The position numbers and the translations under genes are program-made. From the NCBI GenBank assembly GCA_963800415.1, contig CAWDBS010000070.1, positions 1-64,000 of the forward strand: 64,000 bases of DNA, written 5' to 3'. Below the pieces are notes generated by a model that made no database searches, had not been told where the DNA came from, and was given only the letters and a program-made list of their open reading frames with translations. This DNA comes from Palsa-504 sp963800415. GTDB lineage: Bacteria; Actinomycetota; Actinomycetes; Streptosporangiales; Streptosporangiaceae. Position 1 is the first letter of the stretch; each line of letters opens with the position of its first letter. Positions 26,576 through 37,566 of this stretch are shown here, piece after piece.

Positions 26576-29218
26576 CTAGGGAACGATCTTCTCGGCCCGT
26601 TCGGCCCTGGTCACGCTCAGCGCGTCCCGGGCCTGGTCCGCCTCGACGGTGACCTCGTCGCCGTCGATGATCTCGCCGGCCAGCAGCGCCCGGGCCAGCT
26701 GGTCGCCGACGGCCGACTGGACCAGGCGGCGCAGCGGCCGGGCCCCGTACACCGGGTCGAAGCCGGTCAGCGCCAGCCATTCCCGGGCCGCGGGGGTGAC
26801 CGTCAGGGTCAGCCGGCGCCCGGCCAGCCGCGCGGCCAGCCGGTCCACCTGCAGGTCGACGATCTGGGTGAGCTCGCTGGTGGACAGCGCGTCGAAGACG
26901 ATCACGTCGTCGAGCCGGTTGAGGAACTCCGGCTTGAACGCGTTCCGGACCGCGGCCAGCACCGCGTCCCGCTTGGCCGTCTCGTCGCCGAACGCCGGGT
27001 CGGCGATGAACTGCGAGCCCAGGTTCGAGGTCAGCACCAAGATGGTGTTCCTGAAGTCCACCGTGCGGCCCTGGCCGTCGGTGAGCCGCCCGTCATCGAG
27101 CACCTGGAGCAGCACGTCGAAGACCTCCGGGTGCGCCTTCTCCACCTCATCGAGCAGCACCACGCAGTACGGCCGGCGGCGGACCGTCTCGGTCAGCTGG
27201 CCGCCCTCCTCGTAGCCCACGTAGCCCGGCGGGGCGCCGATCAGCCTGGCGACCGAGTGCTTCTCCCCGTACTCGCTCATGTCGATCCGGATCATGGCCC
27301 GCTCGTCGTCGAACAGGAACTCGGCCAGCGCCTTGGCCAGCTCCGTCTTGCCGACGCCGGTCGGCCCGAGGAACAGGAACGAGCCGGTCGGACGGTCCGG
27401 GTCGGACACCCCCGCGCGGGCGCGCCGGACGGCGTCGGAGACGGCCTGCACGGCCCGCAGCTGGCCGATGACCCGCCGCCCGAGCTCGGCCTCCATCCGG
27501 AGCAGCTTGGCCGTTTCCCCTTCGAGCAGCCGCCCGGCCGGGATGCCGGTCCAGGAGGACACCACGTCGGCCACGTCATCCGGGCCGACCTCCTCCTTCA
27601 CCATCGGCGCCGGACCGGAGGTCCCGGCCGCGCCGGTTCCGTCCATTGCGGCCGAACGGGCTGCCTTACTCGCCTCGGCCAGCTCTTCCTTGACCGCGGG
27701 TATCTCGCCATAAAGGAGCCGTGACGCCGCCTCGTAGTCACCGTCGCGCTGGGCGCGCTCGGCCTGGCCCTCCAGGTCGTCCAGCCGCTTCTTCAGCTCG
27801 CCGACCTTGTTCAGGCCTGACTTCTCCTGCTCCCAGCGCCCGACCAGCGCGTTGAGCTGCTCCTGCCGGTCGGCCATGGTGGCGCGCAGCCGCTCCAGCC
27901 GGTCCTTGCTGGCCGCGTCTTCCTGGTTGACCAGGGCCAGCTCTTCCATCTTCATCCGGTCCACGGTGCGCCGCAGCTCGTCGATCTCGACCGGCTGGGA
28001 GTCGATCTCCATCCGCAGCCGGGAGGCGGCCTCGTCGACCAGGTCGATGGCCTTGTCCGGGAGGAACCGCGCCGTGATGTACCGGTCGGACAGCGCGGCC
28101 GCGGCGACCAGCGCCGCGTCCGAGATCTGCACCTGGTGGTGGCCTTCGTAGCGGCCCTTGAGCCCGCGCAGGATCGCGATCGTGTCCTCGACCGACGGCT
28201 CGCCGACGAGCACCTGCTGGAACCGGCGCTCCAGGGCCGGGTCCTTCTCGATCCGCTCCCGGTACTCATCCAGCGTGGTGGCGCCGACCATGCGCAGCTC
28301 GCCGCGGGCCAGCATCGGCTTGAGCATGTTGCCCGCGTCCATGGCGCCCTCGGCGGCGCCCGCGCCGACCACCGTGTGCAGCTCGTCGATGAACGTGATG
28401 ACCTGGCCTTCGCTCTGCCTGATCTCGTTCAGCACGGCCTTGAGCCGCTCCTCGAACTCGCCGCGGTACTTGGCCCCGGCCACCATGGCGGCCAGGTCCA
28501 GCGCGATCAGGCGCTTGCCGCGCAGCGACTCGGGCACGTCGCCGGCCACGACCCGCTGGGCCAGGCCCTCCACGACCGCGGTCTTGCCCACGCCGGGCTC
28601 GCCGATCAGCACCGGGTTGTTCTTGGTCCGCCGGGACAGCACCTGGATGACGCGCCTGATCTCGGCGTCCCGGCCGATGACCGGGTCGAGGCCGCCGTCC
28701 CTGGCCTGCTTGGTCAGGTCGATGCCGTACTTCTCCAGCGCCTTGTAGGTGTCCTCGGGGTCCTGGCTGGTGACCCGGGCGCTGCCGCGGATCTGGCTGA
28801 ACGCCTCCAGCAGCGCCTCTGGCGTGGCGCCCGCCGCGGTCAGCACGGCCTTGGCCTCGCCGCCGTCGGCGGCCAGGCCGACGAGCAGGTGCTCGGTCGA
28901 GATGTACTCGTCGTTCAGCTGCCTGGCCCGGCTGGATGCGGTGGCGACCGCCGAAAGCAGCGGGCGGGACATCTCCGGCGCGCTGAGCGTGGCGCCGCGG
29001 GCGCGCGGCTGCCGGGCCAGCCGCTCCTCGGCCTGCTTGGCGACCAGCGCCGGGTCGGCGCCGACGGCGCGGAGCAGCGGGGCGGTGGTGCCGTCCGCCT
29101 GCTCGAGCAGCGTCAGCAGCAGGTGCAGCGGGTCAACCTGCGGGCTGCCGTCCGCCGCGGCGCGCCGCACGGCGACCGACAGCGCGTCCTGGCTCTTGTG
29201 GGTTAGCTTGTCATCCAT
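26576..29218 (-). CDS. clpB: ClpB protein disaggregase
   Basis: The 880-residue AAA+ chaperone has the full ClpB order: N-terminal double Clp_N repeat (1-150), AAA1 with Walker A GEPGVGKTAVVEG, coiled-coil middle domain (~400-530, e.g. ERLRATMADRQEQLNALVGR), AAA2 with GPTGVGKTELAKAL and Walker B VVLLDEVEKAHPE, and the C-terminal domain. It works with DnaK/DnaJ/GrpE to rescue aggregates. The stop and start of hspR and clpB overlap by one base, making it the last gene of the dnaK operon and subject to HspR control. Confidence 0.95.
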   Translation of the reverse strand: MDDKLTHKSQDALSVAVRRAAADGSPQVDPLHLLLTLLEQADGTTAPLLRAVGADPALVAKQAEERLARQPRARGATLSAPEMSRPLLSAVATASSRARQLNDEYISTEHLLVGLAADGGEAKAVLTAAGATPEALLEAFSQIRGSARVTSQDPEDTYKALEKYGIDLTKQARDGGLDPVIGRDAEIRRVIQVLSRRTKNNPVLIGEPGVGKTAVVEGLAQRVVAGDVPESLRGKRLIALDLAAMVAGAKYRGEFEERLKAVLNEIRQSEGQVITFIDELHTVVGAGAAEGAMDAGNMLKPMLARGELRMVGATTLDEYRERIEKDPALERRFQQVLVGEPSVEDTIAILRGLKGRYEGHHQVQISDAALVAAAALSDRYITARFLPDKAIDLVDEAASRLRMEIDSQPVEIDELRRTVDRMKMEELALVNQEDAASKDRLERLRATMADRQEQLNALVGRWEQEKSGLNKVGELKKRLDDLEGQAERAQRDGDYEAASRLLYGEIPAVKEELAEASKAARSAAMDGTGAAGTSGPAPMVKEEVGPDDVADVVSSWTGIPAGRLLEGETAKLLRMEAELGRRVIGQLRAVQAVSDAVRRARAGVSDPDRPTGSFLFLGPTGVGKTELAKALAEFLFDDERAMIRIDMSEYGEKHSVARLIGAPPGYVGYEEGGQLTETVRRRPYCVVLLDEVEKAHPEVFDVLLQVLDDGRLTDGQGRTVDFRNTILVLTSNLGSQFIADPAFGDETAKRDAVLAAVRNAFKPEFLNRLDDVIVFDALSTSELTQIVDLQVDRLAARLAGRRLTLTVTPAAREWLALTGFDPVYGARPLRRLVQSAVGDQLARALLAGEIIDGDEVTVEADQARDALSVTRAERAEKIVP

Positions 29219-29697
29219 TACGTATCTCCTCTGGGCGGCCCAGTTCCGCTGGACGGCCCAGTCATCGGTTCCCAGACCGCGACCCGGGCGCTTCGTACGG
29301 GTACCAGCCCGGGCGGGGTTTCACTGCCGCTGCGGCGCAGCTCGGCCAGCCGGGCCGCCACGGCGCGGGTGGACTCGAGTTCCATCCGCAGCTGGGCCAG
29401 TTCGGCGTGCAGCTCGGCGATGAGCCTGCGGGCCTGCTCGAGCTCCCGGTGCTGGTCCAGGATCAGCTTGATGCCGGAGAGGTTCACGCCCTCTTCCTGC
29501 GACAGCCGCTGGATCTCGCGCAGCGCCAGGATGTCCCGCATCGAGTAGCGCCGCCCCCGGCCCTGGCTGCGGCCTGGTGACACCAGGCCGAGCCGGTCGT
29601 AGGCACGGAGCGTCTGCGGGTGCATCCCGGACAACTGCGCGGCCACGGAGATGACATACACGGGCATGTCGTCAGACAGCTCGTAGGGGTTGCTCAT
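29218..29697 (-). CDS. hspR: HspR heat-shock repressor (MerR family)
   Basis: The 159-residue MerR-type regulator has the DNA-binding winged helix PVYVISVAAQLSGMHPQTLR and YDRLGLVSPGRSQGRGRRYS, then a coiled coil (ALREIQRLSQEEGVNLSGIK onward). HspR binds HAIR inverted repeats and uses DnaK as co-repressor. The gene lies between dnaJ and clpB, as in streptomycetes, and two HAIR sites stand upstream of dnaK, so the whole operon is expected to be autoregulated. Confidence 0.95.
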   Translation of the reverse strand: MSNPYELSDDMPVYVISVAAQLSGMHPQTLRAYDRLGLVSPGRSQGRGRRYSMRDILALREIQRLSQEEGVNLSGIKLILDQHRELEQARRLIAELHAELAQLRMELESTRAVAARLAELRRSGSETPPGLVPVRSARVAVWEPMTGPSSGTGPPRGDT

Positions 29698-29711
29698 GTC
29701 GTCTCCTCCTC

Positions 29712-30875
29712 TCAGGCCTGTTTCGCCCGCTCGAGGAGTTCCTCACGCGGATCCTGCCCGGCCGTGGCCTCCCGCAGGTCCTCGATGGCACTGCGGGCCT
29801 TGCTGTTCAGGTTCTGCGGCACCATCACCTCGACGGTGACCAGCATGTTGCCGCTGGTCCCGTCCTTGCGCCGCACGCCCTTGCCGCGGACCATGAACGT
29901 CCGCCCGTTCGGGGTGCCCGGCGGGATCCGGACGGTGACCGGAGCGCCCCGGTGCGAAGGCACCTTGACCTCCGCGCCGAGGGACAGCTCGGCGAACGCC
30001 ACCGGCACGGTCACCGTCAGGTCGGCTCCCGACCGCCCGAACACCGGGTGCGGCTTCACGTGCACCCGGACGTACAGGTCGCCGCCCGGGCCGCCGCGCT
30101 CGCCGGGCGCGCCCTTGCCGGCCAGCTTGATCTTCTGCCCGTCCGCGACCCCGGCCGGGATACGGGCCTGGATGGTGCGCGAGCTCATCGCCCGGCCGCT
30201 GCCCGTGCACACCGGACAGGGGTCGTCCACCACCATCCCGCGGCCGTGGCACTCCTTGCACGGCTCGGAGATCCCGAACGAGCCCAGGTTCCTGCTCGAC
30301 TGCCCGCTTCCCTGGCAGGACGGGCACATCCTCGGCACGGTGCCCGCCTTGGCGCCGGTGCCGTGGCAGGTCGGGCAGGGGCCCTCGCCGGTCAGCCGGA
30401 GCGCCACCGTGGTCCCGTCGATCGCGTCGCTGAAGCTCAGCGTGGTCTCGGTCTCCACGTCGGCGCCGCGGCGCGCCCGGTTCTGCGCCGTGGTGGTGCG
30501 GCCGCCGCGGTTGAACACGCCGCCGAACAGGTCGCCCAGGCCACCGCCGTCCCCGGTGCCATTGAAGATGTCGCCGAGGTCGAAGCCGCCGAAGCCGCCC
30601 TGGCCAGGCCGCTGCCCGGTCGGCACCCGGAACCCGCCGCCGAACAGCGAGCGCGCCTCGTCGTACTCCTTGCGCCGCTTCTCGTCGGACAGCACCGAGT
30701 ACGCCTCGGAGATCTCCTTGAAGCGCTCCTCGGCCGAGGTGTCATTCTTGTTCGCGTCCGGGTGGTACTTGCGCGCCAGCTTGCGGTACGCCGCCTTGAT
30801 CTCGGCAGGCTTGGCGGTCTTGGAGACCCCCAGCGCCTTGTAGTAATCCTTCTCGAGGAAGTCCTTTGTGCTCAT
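29712..30875 (-). CDS. dnaJ: DnaJ co-chaperone
   Basis: This 387-residue type I J-protein has a J domain (residues 1-75) with HPD in KYHPDANKN, a Gly/Phe-rich linker (GGFGGFDLGD), and a zinc domain with four CxxCxGxG-type repeats (CPTCHGTG, CPSCQGSG, CKECHGRG, CPVCTGSG). The C-terminal substrate-binding domains follow. It delivers clients to DnaK and stimulates its ATPase. It is in the heat-shock operon between grpE (189 bp upstream) and hspR (14 bp downstream). Confidence 0.95.
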   Translation of the reverse strand: MSTKDFLEKDYYKALGVSKTAKPAEIKAAYRKLARKYHPDANKNDTSAEERFKEISEAYSVLSDEKRRKEYDEARSLFGGGFRVPTGQRPGQGGFGGFDLGDIFNGTGDGGGLGDLFGGVFNRGGRTTTAQNRARRGADVETETTLSFSDAIDGTTVALRLTGEGPCPTCHGTGAKAGTVPRMCPSCQGSGQSSRNLGSFGISEPCKECHGRGMVVDDPCPVCTGSGRAMSSRTIQARIPAGVADGQKIKLAGKGAPGERGGPGGDLYVRVHVKPHPVFGRSGADLTVTVPVAFAELSLGAEVKVPSHRGAPVTVRIPPGTPNGRTFMVRGKGVRRKDGTSGNMLVTVEVMVPQNLNSKARSAIEDLREATAGQDPREELLERAKQA

Positions 30876-31064
30876 CTTCTATACCCGCTCGCTCTGTTTT
30901 CCCGCTCGCCTCCGGGCGCCTGCGAGTCGGCTCCTTCCCTCGTCGCTCGTCGCAAGCTCCTCGCTCCTCAGTCCAGTCGCCGACGGCGCCCTTCGGCTCG
31001 CGGGGGATTTAACCCTCGCGGGGTGCGCACCATTTAGCGAGCTCATCCTTCCTCGCTGGCGGGC

Positions 31065-31863
31065 TTAGTTTTCGTCCTCGGCGTCCCAGTCGGGGTCGTT
31101 GCTGCTGCCGTCTGGGCCGGTCGCCGGTTCGGCGACGGCGACCCGGGCGGGGCGCAGGATCCGCTCCCCGACCTTGTAGCCGGGCTGCAGGATCTCCACG
31201 CAGGTGTCCTCGGCGACATCCGGTGAATAGGAATGGGTCAGTGCCTCATGGATCTTGGGGTCGAACGCGTCGCCCTTTTCTCCGTAGGTCACCAGGCCGA
31301 GCCGGCCGAGCGCCGCCTGCAGCGAGTCGGCGACCGACTTGAAACCTCCGGACAGCTCCCCGTGCTCGCGCGCCTGGTCGATGGCGTCGAGCACGGGCAG
31401 CAGCCCGGCCAGCGTGCCGGCCACGGCCTGCTCGCGCACCGCGGCCCGGTCCCGGTCGACGCGCTTGCGGTAGTTGGCGTATTCAGCCTGCAGCCGCTGC
31501 AGGTCGGCGGTTCGCTCCGCGAGCTGCGCTTCGATGTCCGCGGCCTGCGTGCCGCTCTTGACTGCTTGCGCGGTAACCATCTCTGGTGCCTCTTCGGGTG
31601 ACTCCGGCGTTTCCGCGAAGTCCTGGTCGTCACGGGATCCGGTGGGTTCGGACGACGCGGGCGACTCGGCGGCGTCGGCGGCCGGAGCGGGTCCGGCGGG
31701 TCCGGCGGGTCCGGCCCCGGGGTCTCCGGGACCCGGCTGGCGGCACCTGCGGTGCCGGCCGGCTTGGATGCCGCGTGCTTGCCCCGAACCTGACCGGTGA
31801 CCGGGTCGATGCGCCGCCGGTCATGAATGACCGGACCGGAGCCCGTCTCCTCCGATGGTGGCA

Positions 31864-31864
<1 letters not shown>
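31065..31864 (-). CDS. grpE: GrpE nucleotide exchange factor, apparent frameshift in N-terminus
   Basis: The conserved C-terminal ~170 residues are intact: long coiled coil (LAERTADLQRLQAEYANYRK), then HGELSGGFKSVADSLQAALG, FDPKIHEALTHSYSPDV and the beta domain ending RPARVAVAEP. GrpE releases ADP from DnaK. The natural start is the ATG at 31864, which overlaps the dnaK stop as TAATG and gives MPPSEETGSGPVIHDRRRID. That frame does not join the core; a one-base indel in the GC-rich Pro/Gly stretch near 31690-31760 is needed, after which the acidic SPASSEPTGSRDDQDFAETP segment leads in. If the shift is real, an internal ATG at 31580 could still make the core. Confidence 0.85.
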
Positions 31865-33729
<1,865 letters not shown>

Positions 33730-33751
33730 TAGCAGTCCTTGTGTGTGTGAA

Positions 33752-33772
33752 GTTGAGTAGTTCGGGCTCAAG
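33752..33772. promoter_or_regulatory. HAIR operator (HspR binding site), proximal
   Basis: GTTGAGT-N7-GCTCAAG matches the HspR-associated inverted repeat consensus CTTGAGT-N7-ACTCAAG with one mismatch per arm. It lies 23 bp upstream of the dnaK ATG. Confidence 0.8.
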
Positions 33773-33803
33773 CTTGCCAGCGGGCCTTACCGCCGTCAAA
33801 TGA

Positions 33804-33824
33804 CTTGAGTCATATAGGCTCAAC
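33804..33824. promoter_or_regulatory. HAIR operator (HspR binding site), distal
   Basis: CTTGAGT-N7-GCTCAAC has one perfect arm of the HAIR consensus and one with two changes. It lies 75 bp upstream of dnaK, 52 bp (about five helical turns) from the proximal site, so both can be bound on one DNA face. Confidence 0.85.
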
Positions 33825-33829
33825 TTAGC

Positions 33830-34191
33830 GGAGTCCAGGAAGATTCCCGCTCCGCCCGGGAAATTCGCCCCGCCCGCCCCGCGCCCCGGCCGTCACCCCG
33901 CCTGCCGCCGCCCCGCGCCCGCGCCCCGCGCCCGCGCCCCGGCTCCTAAGGGTAGTGGCTGACCCGCGATCATGACGGAGCGGGCCGGGCGCTCAACTGG
34001 CGGGGCGCATGAAACCCACCCGTTCGGGGAAAAGGGTTAAATAGTTTAAAAGGTTAGCGGCAGCTAGAATGAGCGGGCCCGCGCGGGTGCGGGCTCGGCT
34101 CGGGAACGTGGCCGGGGCTGATGCGCACGCGATCATGTTGCGGCGCGGCCCGCATGGCTACGCTTGAGCTCCGGATACTGAGGAGGTTCGC
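33830..34191. other. Intergenic region between dnaK and the Fe-S oxidoreductase
   Basis: Divergent promoter region with no supported gene. It holds a pyrimidine-rich stretch with repeats of CCCGCGCCCGCGCC type (33890-33950) and an AT-richer patch (GGGTTAAATAGTTTAAAAGG at ~34031) that stands out from the surrounding GC and may include the promoter for the gene on the plus strand. Confidence 0.5.
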
Positions 34192-36381
34192 GTGGTCTTG
34201 CGGATGACCGTCGGCCTGGTCCTGACCGTGGTGGCGTTCGCGATCGCCGGGCGGCGGTTGTGGTGGCTGAAGCGGCTGGCGTTCACCGGGCAGCCCGCCC
34301 CCGAACGCATCGCGGCGGTGCGCCAGCATCCCGGCACCGACGTCAAGACGGAGACCGTGGAGGTGATCGGGCAGCGCAAGCTGCTGAAGTGGACGGTGCC
34401 CGGGGTGGCGCACGCCCTGACGTTCTGGGGTTTCCTCGTGCTGCTGCTGACCATCATCGAGGCCTACGGGAGCCTGTTCTCCCGTACCTTCGCCATCCCC
34501 GGGATCGGGCACTGGGCGGTCATCGGGTTCATCGAGGACCTGTTCGCGGTGGGGGTGCTGGCCGGGATCATCACGTTCACCGTGATCCGGCTGCGCGACA
34601 ACCCGCATAAAGAAGGCCGCAGGTCGCGGTTCTTCGGCTCGCACACCCGCGCCGCCTGGGTCGTGCTGGGCATGATCTTCGGTGTCATCGCCACCCTGCT
34701 GCTGTACCGGGGCGCGCAGGTCAACACCGGCGTGTTCCCCTACGCGCACGGCGCGTTCGCCTCCCAGGAGGTCGGGCACTGGCTGGCTCCGCTGGGGTAC
34801 GGGGTGAACAGCGTGCTCGAGGTGACCTTCCTGCTCGGGCAGCTCGCCGTCGTGCTGGCGTTCGCGGTCATCGTGGTGTACTCCAAGCACCTGCACATCG
34901 CGCTGGCCCCGCTGAACGTGCTGTTCGCCCGCAAGCCGGACGCCCTGGGGGCGCTGGAGCCGATGCGGTCGGCCGGGAAGGTGCTGGACTTCGAGGAGGC
35001 CGACCCGGATACCGACGTGTTCGGGCTGGGGAAGATCGAGGACTTCACCTGGAAGGGCATGCTGGACATGGCGACCTGCACCGAGTGCGGGCGGTGCCAG
35101 TCGCAGTGCCCGGCCTGGGCCACCGGCAAGCCGCTGTCCCCCAAGCAGGTCATCTTGGACCTGCGCGACCACGCCTTCGCCAAAGCCCCCTACCTCCTGG
35201 CCACCTCCGATTCCGAACGCGACGAGCTGCCCGAAGCGGTCAAGGCGGAGGCAGCCCGCCCGCTGGTCGGCACCGCGCAGGACCACGGGGTGATCGACCC
35301 GGAGGTGCTGTGGTCGTGCACGAACTGCGGGGCGTGCGTCCAGGAGTGCCCGGTGGACATCGAGCACATCGACCACATCGACGGGATGCGCCGCCACCAG
35401 GTGCTGATCGAGTCGGCGTTCCCGGTCGAGGCCGCCGGGATGCTCCGCAACCTGGAGAACAAGGGCGACCCGTGGGGCATGGGCGGCACCCGCCGCGCCG
35501 AGTGGATCACCGAACTCGACTTCGAGGTCCCCGTCGCCGACGGGAAGATCGACCCGGACATCGAGTACCTGTTCTGGGTCGGCTGCGCGGGCGCGCTGGA
35601 GGACCGCGCGAAGAAGACCACCAAGGCGATCGCCACCCTGCTGCACACCGCCGGGGTGAAGTTCGCGGTGCTCGGCCCCGCCGAGACGTGCACCGGGGAC
35701 CCGGCCCGCCGGATCGGCAACGAGTTCGTGTTCTCCATGCTGGCCCAGCAGAACATCGAGACGCTGAACGAGGCGGCGCCGCGGACGATAGTCGCCAGCT
35801 GCCCGCACTGCTTCAACACCATCGCGAACGAGTACCCGCAGCTGGGCGGCACCTATGAGGTGGTCCACCACACCCAGCTGCTGGCGAAGCTGGTGGAGCA
35901 GGGCAAGCTGACCCCGGCCGGGCGGGTGGAGGAGAAGCTGACCTACCACGACCCGTGCTTCCTGGGCCGGCACAACAAGGTCTACACCCCGCCGCGGGAA
36001 ATCCTCGAGGCCGTCCCGGGGGTGCAGGCCACCGAGATGCACCGGTGCAAGAGCCGCGGGTTCTGCTGCGGCGCCGGCGGCGCCCGGATGTGGATGGAAG
36101 AGCGGATCGGCAAGCGGATCAACACCGAACGGATCGAGGAAGCCCTGGCCCTGTCCCCGGACACCATCTCCACCGCCTGCCCCTACTGCCTGGTCATGCT
36201 CGGCGACGCGGTCAGCGCGAAGAAGAGCTCGGGCGAGGCGAAAGAGACTCTCGAGGTGGTCGACGTCGCGCAGCTGCTGGCCCGGTCGGTGACTCCCGTC
36301 GGCGCGGAGGCACACGCGGAGACTGGTCCGGCCGCAGCGCCCCCGGGGTCGCAGGACGGGCGGGAAGCGCCGGACGGCTGA
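34192..36381 (+). CDS. Membrane Fe-S oxidoreductase (HdrD/GlpC-like, CCG domains)
   Basis: The 729-residue protein has about five N-terminal membrane helices (residues 1-250, nitrate-reductase-gamma-like cytochrome region), then two [4Fe-4S] motifs, CTECGRCQSQCP and CTNCGACVQECP, then two cysteine-rich CCG domains (WVGCAGALEDR with CPHCFNTI; DPCFLGRHNK with RGFCCGAGGARMW and CPYCLVML). This layout is that of actinobacterial heterodisulfide-reductase-like quinone or thiol oxidoreductases; the electron donor is unknown. GTG start follows GAGGAGG. The last codons fall in a 29-bp tandem repeat. A long open frame on the opposite strand is a GC artefact. Confidence 0.88.
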   Translation: MVLRMTVGLVLTVVAFAIAGRRLWWLKRLAFTGQPAPERIAAVRQHPGTDVKTETVEVIGQRKLLKWTVPGVAHALTFWGFLVLLLTIIEAYGSLFSRTFAIPGIGHWAVIGFIEDLFAVGVLAGIITFTVIRLRDNPHKEGRRSRFFGSHTRAAWVVLGMIFGVIATLLLYRGAQVNTGVFPYAHGAFASQEVGHWLAPLGYGVNSVLEVTFLLGQLAVVLAFAVIVVYSKHLHIALAPLNVLFARKPDALGALEPMRSAGKVLDFEEADPDTDVFGLGKIEDFTWKGMLDMATCTECGRCQSQCPAWATGKPLSPKQVILDLRDHAFAKAPYLLATSDSERDELPEAVKAEAARPLVGTAQDHGVIDPEVLWSCTNCGACVQECPVDIEHIDHIDGMRRHQVLIESAFPVEAAGMLRNLENKGDPWGMGGTRRAEWITELDFEVPVADGKIDPDIEYLFWVGCAGALEDRAKKTTKAIATLLHTAGVKFAVLGPAETCTGDPARRIGNEFVFSMLAQQNIETLNEAAPRTIVASCPHCFNTIANEYPQLGGTYEVVHHTQLLAKLVEQGKLTPAGRVEEKLTYHDPCFLGRHNKVYTPPREILEAVPGVQATEMHRCKSRGFCCGAGGARMWMEERIGKRINTERIEEALALSPDTISTACPYCLVMLGDAVSAKKSSGEAKETLEVVDVAQLLARSVTPVGAEAHAETGPAAAPPGSQDGREAPDG

Positions 36382-36458
36382 CCACCGTGGCCCTCCCGCC
36401 GGACGGCTGACCACCGTGGCCCTCCCGCAGGACGGCTGACCACCGTGGCCCTCCCGCC
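36372..36458. repeat. 29-bp tandem repeat, three copies
   Basis: Three adjacent 29-bp copies beginning GGACGGCTGACCACCGTGGC; the middle copy differs at its last base. The first copy contains the stop codon of the Fe-S gene; the array ends 6 bp before the stop of the convergent membrane protein. No spacers, so not CRISPR. Confidence 0.9.
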
Positions 36459-36463
36459 GTTAT

Positions 36464-37141
36464 TCAGCCGAACGGGCGGTGGTTTCCCAGTCCGCCGTAC
36501 CAGGAGGGCTCCTCTGGGCCGGCGCCGTCCGCCCCGCCGCGGTCCACATAGGGCCACGCTGGCCCGTCTCGGCCTTGCCCTGGCCCCGGGCGTTCGGCGG
36601 GCAGGCGACGGATCACCTCGAGCACCACGATGTGGCTGCGGCGATCGTTCACCACTACCCGGACGTCGCTGGCCCAGCAGGCGGCCCGCAGGATTTCCCG
36701 GGCCGCCGCCAGGTCCCCGGCGGTGATTCCGGCGCGGCACCACAGCCATACCCGCTCGCCGAACTCCGCCGGCACGGTGTACAGGACCGCCGGGAGCCGG
36801 CCGTCCCTGGTCTGGATCCAGGCGTGCGTGCAGCCGGTCCTGACCCGGTGCGGCGTGATGACGCACCAGGCCCGGGCGATGATGCGCTGGCGGGAAGACG
36901 GCCACGCCATCGCGGCGCCCAGGATGGCCATCGCCGCCGCCGCCGTGGCGATGAGCCAGCCCACGCCGAGCGTGTAGCCGATGCCGATCGTGCCCAGGAG
37001 CAGCCCGGCGATCAGTCCGAGCTCGTAGCGCCAGTGCCACATCCGGGGGATAAGGCCCGGCCGCGTGGCCACGCTGACGGCGGCCTCCACGCTCGCCATG
37101 ACGCTCGGGTCGTTGGGCTGACGCGGCCGGCCGGACGCCAT
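36464..37141 (-). CDS. Two-helix membrane protein, integrative-element type
   Basis: The 225-residue protein has a hydrophilic N-terminus, two membrane helices (LGLIAGLLLGTIGIGYTLGV and GWLIATAAAAMAILGAAMAW), and a conserved soluble part (HRVRTGCTHAWIQTRDGRLP, AGITAGDLAAAREILRAACW). I recognise the type from actinomycete conjugative elements, where such genes precede the FtsK-like transfer ATPase, but cannot name a family. ATG at 37141 lies 2 bp after the stop of the upstream gene, so the two form an operon. No transfer or replication gene is present, so this may be a stranded fragment. Confidence 0.6.
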   Translation of the reverse strand: MASGRPRQPNDPSVMASVEAAVSVATRPGLIPRMWHWRYELGLIAGLLLGTIGIGYTLGVGWLIATAAAAMAILGAAMAWPSSRQRIIARAWCVITPHRVRTGCTHAWIQTRDGRLPAVLYTVPAEFGERVWLWCRAGITAGDLAAAREILRAACWASDVRVVVNDRRSHIVVLEVIRRLPAERPGPGQGRDGPAWPYVDRGGADGAGPEEPSWYGGLGNHRPFG

Positions 37142-37143
37142 GG

Positions 37144-37566
37144 CTAGCGCACCTCCCCGCGGGTGAGCCGCCCCGTGCCGAGGCAGGGCAGGCACGGCAG
37201 GTCCGCGGTGACGCCCGCGCCACGGCACTTCGGGCACTCGGCCAGCGTGACGAACCTCGGGTCGCGGTATCTGCGCGCCAGGCCGCCGTGCGTCTTGATG
37301 ATCTGCCAGCCGCGCCAGTAGGCCTCCGTGTCGTTCATGGCGAACAGCCGGTCGCCCAGGCGGCGCGAGATGGCGGCCAGCCAGCTCACCAGGACCCGGC
37401 CGGCGATGCCCAGGGTGCGGCCGAAGCGGGCGACGGCCGCGCGCTCGGTTGCGGCCCGGGCGGGTGCCCTCGGCTGCTTCGGCCGGGCTGGCCGGGTCGG
37501 CCCGGCCAGCTCCGCGAGCCACCACGGGGGGTTGTTTTTGCTGGTGAAGTTGCTAATGTTGATCAC
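37144..37566 (-). CDS. Small protein with DnaJ-type CxxC zinc motif
   Basis: The 140-residue protein has basic N-terminal and central regions and ends with CPKCRGAGVTADLPCLPCLG TGR, two CxxCxGxG-like halves that probably bind one zinc. The middle (NDTEAYWRGWQIIKTHGG) is found with similar genes on actinomycete integrative elements. GTG at 37566 is chosen because GAAGGG lies eight bases upstream; the open frame goes further but looks non-coding. It is coupled to the two-helix membrane protein gene. Function unknown. Confidence 0.55.
   Translation of the reverse strand: MINISNFTSKNNPPWWLAELAGPTRPARPKQPRAPARAATERAAVARFGRTLGIAGRVLVSWLAAISRRLGDRLFAMNDTEAYWRGWQIIKTHGGLARRYRDPRFVTLAECPKCRGAGVTADLPCLPCLGTGRLTRGEVR

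Noticed and set aside
34054..36414. 786-codon open frame antisense to the Fe-S oxidoreductase
   Set aside because: Composition is His/Asp/Gln/Arg-rich as expected for the complement of a high-GC gene, no motif is present, and the plus-strand gene has clear Fe-S motifs.
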